Source: Trichoderma breve
Lineage: Eukaryota; Ascomycota; Sordariomycetes; Hypocreales; Hypocreaceae
Length of the DNA: 64,000 nucleotides
Assembly (NCBI RefSeq): GCF_028502605.1
Contig: NC_079234.1
Location: 4,712,001 to 4,776,000 of the forward strand
Direction of reading: 5' to 3'
This document shows, one piece after another, positions 54,769 through 64,000 of the stretch. Both the position numbers and the translations under genes were made by a program. Below the pieces are notes generated by a model, which was given only the letters and a program-made list of their open reading frames with translations, ran no database searches and had not been told where the DNA came from. Within the stretch, counting starts at the first letter, position 1; every line of letters starts with the position of its first letter.

Positions 54769-57645
54769 TGTGACTGCGGATGCTTTGCACTTCGATCAGC
54801 ACGCGAGCAGCATCCAGCGATGCAATCACAATCGGGGGTGGAGGAATTGGCGGGATGGGCAGCAGGTTAGGAGCGAGATCGATCGTCGGATGCTGCAAGT
54901 CGGCGTCTCGTTTGCAGGTGGCGCTAAGGCAGCTGCAGAAGCTGGTCGGGAGCGCGTATCGGGGCCGAGATGTAAAAGAAGCTTGAGCCCTTGCTGTTCC
55001 CTTTAATTTTCCTTTTTCCTCCCTTTCGCTTCTGGGGTCCGTTCCGGTCGGATCGAGGGCTGGAGGCCACACGAGGCTGTGAGATTGCTGGTGCTTATAT
55101 CGACGTGCCTGCGCGCTACTGTTGCGATAGCAATGGGGCGAAGTACTCGACAAGTAGCCCAAAATAAAGAGCGCCGCCGGCGGTGTATGTGTAATACTTG
55201 TATGCGCGGTGTCGAGGCCCAACGATGAATGGATCGCGTTCAATGCGTCGCCCCGTCTGTGGCTTTGGTTTGGGCCGTTGTTTGGGCCAGGCCAGACGCT
55301 CCAAGCTGGTCAGAGACGAGGCCTTCTCGCTTCAGGGTGGGTTATTCTGGCTGTGGAGGAGGAGAGTGGGAAGAAAGGATCTCGAGTCCTAAGCAAAGAA
55401 GCAAGGGAGACTCGTTGGCTGTCCAAGGGAAAAACCGGGGGTGTTCGACGCACCTGCAGCAACTGGAAGCTTGGGCCGGGGGACAGCGCCTGGCGATACC
55501 CATTGTGTCTGAGGCACGTACCAAGGGAGTCTTACCCAAGGGAGAACCGCCGGCCGTGTACCCAAACAGTACATGATGCTGCTGTGCTGCACTGTTACAG
55601 TAATACTTGGACTGCTACGGAGTGCTCCAGCACCTACGAGTACTAAACAAGGACCTTTTGGTGTCGCCAAGGCTCGTTCCATATCAGCAGTGCAGGCTTT
55701 TCCCATCGCCAGTGGTTGGGCCGCCGCCGCTAAAACGGACGGCCATGTTGCTCGTCTCTCCCCCTAAGCCCCGTCAAGCCCCCGGGTCCAACGCTGAGTC
55801 TAGCGCATGTTACTGAGCCCTAGCACCCAGTCTAGCACGCCCGGCCTCAACTTTTAGGCCAGGTCCAGGTGCTACTGGGCTCAACTTGGCAGCTAAAGCA
55901 GGAACGGGCTTGCTGAGTGGGCGAGGTGGGGCCTCGGGTGATCCCACGCTAGCATTAATCGCGTTGTGATTGGTTCGCTAGCTATTTTTGACAAGGGACC
56001 ACCCTTGTTTAGGAAAGCTGACCATTCTGCTGAGACAAAGAGACGCAAACGGAACAATGAGTGCGACCTTATATCACGTTAGGGGCTGGTGGCCTCGGGA
56101 TGGAATATTAATGTCTGACTATTACGAGAGTGCAGCGCATGAGTACAGGTACCTGGCATGGAATACGGAGTACAGCAGGGCCTACAGTTGGTGCATCAAT
56201 TACAAATGCCCTCCAGCGCTCTCATGGACCAACTTCATCCAAGATTCCAGTCCACAGCTCCAATATGCAGTAAGACACCTTTAGGATGCGCTATAACGCT
56301 CTATAACTCACGTTGTTGCCACTGGCACCAAATACGCGTGCTAACCAAGCGGCTTTCCTCGTATGGCTAAAAAGCGGCAGCCAATCGACATGTGCCTCAG
56401 ACATCACGTACATTAGCATGGAGTACTACCACTCGTACGAGCCACGATGTAGAGCTACGTGGCGCCGCATATCGACGTGTGGCTCGTAAAGCCTGGTTTT
56501 GACGCTCCAGCTGTTGCGTCGCCTTGCTGATACGCATTGCATCGTGCAGCTGATCATCATGCACGTTGGTTTCGTATCTTCTTTCCTTCTTTTCTTTTTC
56601 TATTCTATTCTATTTTTCTTTTCTTTTTTCTCTCTCTTCTGCACAAACTCCCACAAACCCCCTTTAGCGAGCCAATGGGAACTTTTGAGCATCCCCTTCC
56701 ATGCACACTAGTATTACACGAACTCTGCAGAACAAAATCTTTCCATATCAGCATCCCGGCTTACTTCCAACCAAAGTCCTGCTGTAAAGCACAGGGCACG
56801 TTCATGCATGTCCAAGTAGCGCCGTGCGTATTTTCGGCTTTGCATTCTCCACAGCAGCTCCGTCGGCCAGACAGAGCGCCGCAAAATCGCTTCTCTGCAG
56901 AGCTGCGTCATTGCTAAAAATGGCAATTTCATCCTTCTTCCAGTCATGTGCTGCTGTCATAAAATCGACTCCTACGCTCTATAATTGTTGATAGATTACG
57001 AAGGCGAACTGCGTCCAGTTGCGTGCCTCCGATTACCTATGGTGCAAATACTGTGCATACACGATCCACGGCTCAAACTACAACATCCTATGAGGCCCGT
57101 CTCCGGCTGATTAGTGTGAATCGTGCGTTACGATTAAATTGCTTCGACAAGCTAAGCGGGTCCCGTCCCGTGGTTGGATGACCTTGGTTTTTTCTTTTTA
57201 AAATTGCGCTTTCGCTTCCCTGCCTGATCGATGACCGGCACAGGCGATCGTCGGAACAATCGCCTACTTATGTTGTTTCCGTAGCTCACTGTACGGAGCA
57301 CCATTCCGTGTTTCTCGCTTTACGGAGCGCTAACTATCCCGATATCCCTAGCGGATGAAGACTGCCTTCTTGGCTGTAAGAATTGCACCGTACTTCCATC
57401 GTAATATGCCTGTAAAAGACGACCAGACCAGATCCACAGCGGACATTGCTGTAACAGTGAGAGTATCTCATCATTGACATTGGAGATTGTAAAACCTGTC
57501 CAGGCGGCCCAATATCCCGGACCATACGCTCCGTGTAATTGCTGCATTAGTTGAGTTCAATATGAGCGCAAAAAGTAACAGAGCATGATAGCACCCTATC
57601 AGCCTCTAAAAAAAGATATGCTTTACAGCAAATGGGCAAAAAATC
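54769..57645. other. 2.9-kb intergenic region
   Basis: The part next to 54768 is the chs7 promoter (- strand; AG-rich on +, so CT-rich on the coding strand, near 54960-55030). Further right are GTAC/CTCCGTAC words (55614, 57292, 57326) and T-rich stretches (56575-56640). No supportable gene is seen. Confidence 0.55.
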
Positions 57646-57716
57646 TCTCCCGCCGGGAATTGAACCCGGGTCTCAAGCGTGACAAGCTTGCATACTGACC
57701 ACTATACTACGGAAGA
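57646..57716 (-). tRNA. tRNA-Asp (GTC)
   Basis: A complete 71-nt cloverleaf on the - strand without intron. Acceptor stem TCTTCCG/CGGGAGA (one G-U pair), anticodon stem CAAGC/GCTTG around loop TTGTCAC with anticodon GTC, and T arm CCGGG-TTCAATT-CCCGG. A TTTTTT run within a few bases of the 3' end is the polymerase III terminator. The 3' CCA is not encoded, as normal in eukaryotes. Confidence 0.95.
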
Positions 57717-58302
57717 TGTTCCAGGCGTTGGGCGCCTGTTGTAGCGGATCACGTGCTTGGTCTTGATCTATTTACATTTATGAAGCCTTTGTATTAGCTC
57801 AATCTAATCTAGTAATTCTTCGAAACCTTTGTGTCTGCGTGTGGTGCTGCTTAATGGGTTTAGAAGTATACATTAAAAAGTCGAAGATGAACGCCTCCAA
57901 ACAGTACACCGATCTATGTGCATTATATCTACAGTCTCCCATGCTTCGTTGTAAAATAAATTACCCAAAAATTCTCTAAGTCATCAGTTTTATAAGAAGA
58001 CATCTCTGATTGCAATATCGAACAGAATGGTTCTCCCTTATAGGGTAGCTCCGCCAATGTTTGGCAAACTTACATGTATCTTTGATCTTGGCCTGTAGAT
58101 GAACTTGCGAATTAGATGAGGGTGCATACCTGGAAGGGCTGCCGCCCTCTGGTTGGGCTGTTGACGACTACATGTGCGTCTTGCCAGAAAGCTACATGCA
58201 GCGGCCAATTAACACGCGTTTGCGAGATATGGGCAACTCAAACCCCGCGCAGTGGGCGAGGCTGTACCTCCAGGCAGCTCACAGATCAACTTATATACCC
58301 AC
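57717..58302. other. Promoter region of the NLR gene
   Basis: 586 AT-rich bases between the tRNA and the proposed NLR start. It contains no supportable gene. Confidence 0.5.
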
Positions 58303-61300
58303 ATGTATTCATCGGCATCGTGAACTATCATTATTCTCCCATCGGTCACCTATCGAACTCTTTTTCTTCTGTGCTACAGGAATTTACAAAGAAGAATACC
58401 GCCCTTTTGGACAAAACGGAAGGGAAAGCAACCGAAAAAAGACACCAAAGTACATTTGTCCGTTGGGCTTAATATCCCGGCTGTGCCTAATGAATTTGTA
58501 CCCGATCTCGAGCCTGCGCTAAACTGCGAGCCATATATCGAACGCAAGCCGATTCAGGGGAGGCTATGGAACGAAGCATACGAACAGCTGAAGTCAACCA
58601 ATGCCGGACTCGTAGAGTCATATGAGAAACTCCTCTCTACACAACTCTTTCAAGGTCAAAATGGCCCTTCTGAGTCTGCGCCCCTGGAGAATCGAATTAA
58701 CAAGGCCTATGATAAGAGATGGAAGCAAATGCAAATGATTGTGGAGGTGGCCTTGGAGAAGAAGAAACCAAACATTGAGAAAAAGCAGAAAATTGGTAGT
58801 GGTTTAGCAGCAGTTAGCACTACCATGAGCCAAGCCGTCCGAGCTGTTCCAGAAGCTACTGTTGCATGGACTGGAGTCTGTTTTGTTCTCGAGGTAAGCT
58901 TATAAATCTCATTCAATTGAATTGTCACTAACGACAATGATTGAAGATGGTCTCTAATACCATCCGAGAGGCCAAGGCGAACAACGAAGGCATAGTATAC
59001 GTTGTATCAAGGATGGATTGGTACTGGCATCTCGCGGAGCTACTCTCGGACGACAATATAAGTAAATCCGCGCCAAATTCGTTGCGACTTCAAATGGAGA
59101 AGCGAATCATTGATCTGTGTCAGAAGCTTCTACTTTATCAGATGAAGAGCGTGTGTCGTTACTACCGCAGACATGGACCCGCCATGTGGAGAGATGCGAT
59201 CAAGGCTGATAACTGGAGCGGCCAATTGGATGATATTCGAAATGCCGAGGCGACTGTTCAGAGGAACTCAGGAATATTTAATGCTCTGGAGATCCAAAGG
59301 CGACTTGGCGAGCTTGATTCTGCGAGTCAAGTTCTCCGAGGCGAAATGCAGGACATCTGGCCAACAATCAAGCAGCATATCCTTAGCAAAGAAGAAGAAC
59401 GATGCCTGAAGGATCTCCGAGTCACTGATCCACGCGATGATAAATCTCGAATTGAAGATACAAATGGTGGCCTTTTGCAAGGGGCTTATGATTGGGCTAT
59501 AAAGCATGGCGATTTTATAGCATGGCGAGATGAGAAGGCAAGCCATATGTTGTGGATCAAAGGAGATCCTGGAAAAGGGAAGACGATGCTTATATGTGGC
59601 ATTATTGATGAATTGCAACGCCAGGGCATCAGACCATGCTATTTCTTTTGCCAGGCTACGGATCCACGACTTAACAGTGCGACCGCTGTCTTGCGTGGCC
59701 TCATTTACCTGTTGGTGGATACAAACAGGCAGCTTCTCTCGCATATTCAAGAGAAATACGACCAAGTGGGGGCAGCATTGTTCCAAGACACCAATTCCTG
59801 GATCGTGTTATCCCAAATATTCACCGAGCTTCTAAAAGACCCTAGCCTAGAAGGCCAGGTGTTCATGATTGATGCGCTTGATGAATGCCAGAAAGATTTA
59901 GAGCGGCTCCTTGATTTTATTACTGGGACATCTATAAGCTCTTACGCTAAATGGATCGTTTTAAGTCGAAATTGGATTGGGATTGAGGAGAAGTTGAGCG
60001 TAATTCCACAAAATATTTAATTCTCCCTTGAACTAAACGAGCAGTCGGTCTCTGAAGCCGTCGATTTTTACGTCACTCACAAAACATCCCAATTGAACGA
60101 AGCTAAAGGACTGGACAACAAGACTGAAATAGAAGTTCGTAATTATCTGATCAATCATGCGAGGGGAACATTTCTATGGGTTGCCTTGGTTTGCAAAGAA
60201 TTGTTGAAAATGAAGGTGCGGAAGCGACATGTGCCGTCGAAAATGGCCGACTTTCCATCTGATCTCGGTCCCCTTTATGACAGAATGATGCAGCAAATTC
60301 GTGAATCAGAAGACTCCAGTTTATGTGAGAGGATTCTTAGGCTGGTCTCTATCGTCTACAGACCCGTCACATTGGCAGAGTTGGCATCTCTCTTGGACAT
60401 TGAAGACAAGTTCAGCAGAGAAGATCTGGAGGAAATAGTTGCCTCTTGTGGATCCTTTCTAGTTGTAAGAGACGACTCAGTACGATTTGTTCATCAATCA
60501 GCCCAAGAATTTCTGCTCAAAGACAACATGTTCGTTTCTGGAATTGGAAGCCAACATCATGCCGTATTTTTGAGGTCGTTGGACGTCTTATCAGCGACTC
60601 TGCGGCGCGACATGTATAATTTGCGCCATCCTGGTGCTCTTATTCAAGATTATTCACCGAATCAAGATGGAGATGTACTGAGGCACGCGAAATACTCCTG
60701 TGTCTACTGGGCGGATCATCTTAAAGCCGTCAATGACCTGGAAAGAGAGAAATGTCTCCAAGATCACGGCATCGTTCACCATTTTCTTGAAGAAAAGTTA
60801 TTGAATTGGTTAGAAGCGCTCAGTTTGATGAAGAAGATGCCGGACGCCGCAAGGGTTGCTAGGACCTTGAAGAAGTTGGTAAGTGAACTTTCTGATGCAG
60901 GACAAACAAAGCCTAACCAAAGCCTACCTAGACAACAAATGATGAACGAATAATGCGGGACTTTATAGAAGATATTTTTCGGTTTGTCCTCGCACATAAA
61001 GTTGGAATCGAGCTAGCACCTCTGCAAGTCTACAGCTCGGCACTCATTTTTAGTCCCAGTTCCAGCATAATTCGGCGGACGTACGAAGAGACTGAGGTGC
61101 CAAAGTGGATTATTACAAAGCCAAAGATGCCGGTAGAATGGACCGCACGTGTTCAATCCTTCGAAGGAAGTAAAGCCTGGTGCCAGGCTCTAGAATTTTC
61201 GGCAGACGGAGCACAGATAGCGTCTGCGAATGATGATGGGACAGTTAGAATTTGGGATTTGGGGACAGGTGTATGTTTGCATAAATTCAAGTGTTCAAGT

Positions 61301-62927
61301 AATGTTCATATGCTTACCTTTTCACCCAACGGCAAACATCTGGCCACTGGAGCGTATCTCCCAGTCGAGATCTGGGACTTATCGACATCGACACGCCTAT
61401 TTACATTTGAAAGCAAGGCATTCATTTCCAGCTTGGCATTTTCATTCGATGGAACACAATTCGCTGCAGGCTACAATCACGCGGATTTGGGTTCTTTTAT
61501 TCGAGCCTGGGATCTTGGCATAGGTATAGAATTGAAGACACACAATCTCGGCACTGGTTTGGCTGAGTGTAGATGCATCGCATTTGCACCAGATGGAACG
61601 CACTTTGCTTGTGTGGAAAATAGAAACGATGAGCGAATTCATATCTGGAACTTAACTATAGACAGGCATCTACCTGCTGTCGAAATGGCGACTGTAAGAT
61701 TTATTTCACCACAGTTCTCAGCTGACGCTGCGCAGTTGGCAGTGGCAGCAGAAGCAGCAATGAACAACATCATTCACGTTTTTGATACTTCGACGGGCGC
61801 ATGCATTCAGAAAATAAGTCAACTCGGTAATCTCAACCAGCTGAAATTTTTAGCGACCCCTACTAGACTGGTGATAAGGTCTCGTGTTAGAGATTTTAGG
61901 ATCTGGGATTCAGTTATCGGCGAATGTCTGTGGCGATTCAATTTTGACCGGCGCTGCAGGGTATTCGCACTCTCTCCAGATGGCATGTTGGCTGTATCAG
62001 GGGAATCCGACGTAGGAATATGGGAACTGGGTATTCACGGACCCATAGACGCATTTGAAGCCACTATAGGTGGTTTTGTTCAAGCAACTGTCTTTTCGCC
62101 AGATGGTACGCAGCTCGCAATAGTACCGTCCTACTCTGGAGAAAGATGTGCTATCCAAATTCACCACCCTGCCACTGGAAACTGCTTGAAACAGTTTGAA
62201 TATGCACAAGATAAGTATATTAGTTCCATGGTATTCTCTCCAGATGGCAAGCGGTTGGTGTCTACGGGGTGGATGAAAATTGAAGTCTGGAATGTTTCTT
62301 TAGGTGTGAGCCTACAATCAATCGATATACGAGGGGAAGATGTGTGGACGCTCTGTTATCTTCTATCAGCAGTCTCACCGGATGGCAGTCATTTGGCAGC
62401 GATGCCTTCCCGAGAATATATCGACATACTGCAATTACCCTCAGGGAAAATATCTCGACGTATCACACGTTCCGATAATCGGCCCCTTGCCAGCCCTGTT
62501 GCTGCCGCGTTTTCACCAGATGGCACACAGCTCGGTCTGACGTTAGCATCTGGCGCTGTCCTAATCTTCGACGTACAGACGGGTGTATGTTTACAAGACG
62601 TCGACAACTTCTTTGAGCCACTAATTCACGGTTCCGGATTTCCTAGATTATGGCTTCAAACCGATTTGCCTATTTTCGGCTACCAAGACTGCAACATGAA
62701 TCCGCCAACCCAGCAAGCTTTGATGAGGAGACCGTTGTCTGCATTTACAACGTCTAAAGATGGGATGTGGATTATGAGGGGCAAACAGCGGATGCTGTGG
62801 CTCCCCCCCCGAGTATCGACCATCAGCAGTGGAAATTTATGATGAATTTGTCACATGTGTAACCGATCATGGAGAATTTTTCTGCTTTCGTTTTGCTGTT
62901 GGTGAGTTGGACAAGGTGCTGGAGTGA
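58303..62927 (+). pseudogene. NACHT-WD40 NLR-like protein, two disabling lesions
   Basis: A fungal NLR (NWD type), the class that includes heterokaryon-incompatibility and other non-self sensors. Proposed exons: 58303-58319, 58380-58893, 58947-60878, and 60932 to the end. The introns at 58894-58946 and 60879-60931 (53 nt each, with CTAAC sites) are clear; the 17-nt first exon and its start are tentative. In order: a NACHT N-terminal domain (PIQGRLWNEAYEQLK); NACHT ATPase with Walker A GDPGKGKT (from about residue 383) and Walker B FMIDALDEC (about 484); helical region (FVHQSAQEFLL); then about 12 diverged WD40-type repeats (FSPDGTQL, VRIWDLGTG). Two faults are seen. TAA at 60018-60020 interrupts the frame inside the NACHT region. 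A run of eight Cs at 62802-62809 shifts the frame just before the natural end; the shifted frame stops at 62842, while the other frame continues the typical LPPEYRPS ending to 62927. The repeats differ from one another, unlike recently amplified HET-E-type repeats. Confidence 0.85.
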
Positions 62928-64000
62928 AATATATGTTTCATAGCACTACGGTTCAGACAGTTATATCAACTCTCAAAGAGATGAGTATTCTTTGAGATGG
63001 AAGTCTGAAAAAAAGATCTCTTCAAAACGTGCTCTTTATGCAACAGAAAACACAAAATAGGTAGCATTACATTCATGTTTGCTACATCCAAAGATCTTAA
63101 TATGGATTTGCCCCAATCGGCCCTCCCGGGTTCAGTATACGGATCCGACCCGGCGCCGATGCGTACTCCGGGAATTTTAGCATCCACCTGGCCAAGGCCG
63201 GGGCTAGCCTTGACGGCGACAATAGTTGACCTAACGAGTGTCTACGGTATACTGAGTGCTGAGTGCTGTTGACTACATTTCGGCCGTCTTGATTCACGAC
63301 AACTTAAATATTGTACTGCTGAACATCAAAGGTTAACGTGTTCTGAACAGGTGCTCTTATGTATTTAGCCATAGCTGGACTGTAAGCCAACTGAGCTATA
63401 TGTAAGTATCGTTCACTGGTGTCTCGTGCTCCGTGCCATCTCGGGGTACCTAACCGCCCATCCGTCATCTGGCAAGTTCATCTTGTAGAATCGTCTGATA
63501 AGAGTTGGATTCTCGCAAAATTTTTAAACCTGTTGATGGTTGCGCCTCGCCCGCTTAATGCTGAGAAGATCGGCGCTGGACCTTGGCCAAGGATGTCGTC
63601 TGACGTCGGCGTCCCACAGCTGAGATTGAGCGGAAATGCACGTGAGGTTACAGGCTGGAATAGCGCTTGGCATTCCTGTTGATCACTAGGGGGTTTTTGC
63701 CATTCGAGGCGCCAATAATACGAGGCGCGTTGCTTACGAGCAAAACAAGGAGGTTGACCCAATTGCTTATCAGTTTGTCGAAAGTCGCCTAGTTATAGGT
63801 GTTCTTTTCCTCGGTCCCCTAGACACGTGCTGCAGTTTTAACTCTTACAGTTCTTGATTTGATCCAATTTAAAGTCCAAAGAATATACATGAAATAATGC
63901 ATATTGAAAATCAATGCCTTACTTATTCCTGGTCAATGTGGCTTCAATAGTCCGATAGATTCATCACCAGGCGAGGCGCAAGCTCTCATTGCTGCCCCTG
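62928..64000. other. Right flank without a supported gene
   Basis: Downstream of the NLR. No ORF here has recognisable domains. The AT content is moderate, with one GC-rich patch (63110-63220). A tRNA-like fragment near 63370-63410 was rejected. Confidence 0.5.

Noticed and set aside
55209..55646. 145-codon + frame upstream of chs7
   Set aside because: No motif, three overlapping frames of similar length in GC-rich DNA, no start context.
63362..63415. tRNA-like fragment on the - strand (TAGCTCAGTTGG core)
   Set aside because: The D-arm-like words are present but no acceptor stem, anticodon stem or T arm can be drawn.

Overview
This window is nuclear DNA of a filamentous ascomycete (Pezizomycotina). 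The signs are short 53-124 nt introns with GTRNGT donors, CTAAC branch sites and YAG acceptors; C-ending codons in highly expressed genes; long CT-rich leaders; and fungal-only families (Chs7, NCE101, UDP-galactopyranose mutase, group X hybrid histidine kinase, NACHT-WD40 NLR). The many GTAC/CTCCGTAC words between genes suggest a Sordariomycete, perhaps Hypocreales (Trichoderma-like). That placement is inference and was not searched. Exon structures below were built by hand from splice signals and checked for reading phase.

Layout. 1-4.4 kb: no supportable gene. 4.4-7.5 kb (+): a TBC-domain Rab-GAP. 7.5-13.1 kb: gene-free and rich in simple repeats. 13.2-14.7 kb (-): a proline-rich probable nuclear protein. 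14.7-27.0 kb: 12.3 kb without a convincing gene. 27.0-35.0 kb (-): a giant group X hybrid histidine kinase with a newly placed first exon. 37.4-39.3 kb (-) and 43.8-45.2 kb (+): UDP-galactopyranose mutase and, divergent from it, a DMT-type transporter that is probably the UDP-galactofuranose carrier. 46.1-46.8 kb (-) and 47.2-47.4 kb (+): ribosomal protein eL27 and NCE101, divergent. 47.6-48.4 kb (-) and 49.4-50.7 kb (+): a TTC36-like TPR protein head-to-head with 4-hydroxyphenylpyruvate dioxygenase. 51.1-52.6 kb (-): TFIIH subunit Ssl1. 53.4-54.8 kb (-): chitin synthase export chaperone Chs7. 57.65-57.72 kb (-): tRNA-Asp(GTC). 58.3-62.9 kb (+): a NACHT-WD40 NLR with an in-frame stop and a C-tract frameshift, probably decaying.

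Working together. The mutase and transporter form a galactofuranose module (cytosolic synthesis, then Golgi import) and lie within 18 kb of Chs7, another cell-wall gene. The most striking arrangement is TTC36 next to HPPD. In mammals TTC36 is reported to protect HPD from degradation, so a shared 1-kb promoter region in a fungus suggests an old, selected link between the two in tyrosine catabolism. The histidine kinase has no Hpt domain and must signal through a phosphotransfer protein encoded elsewhere.
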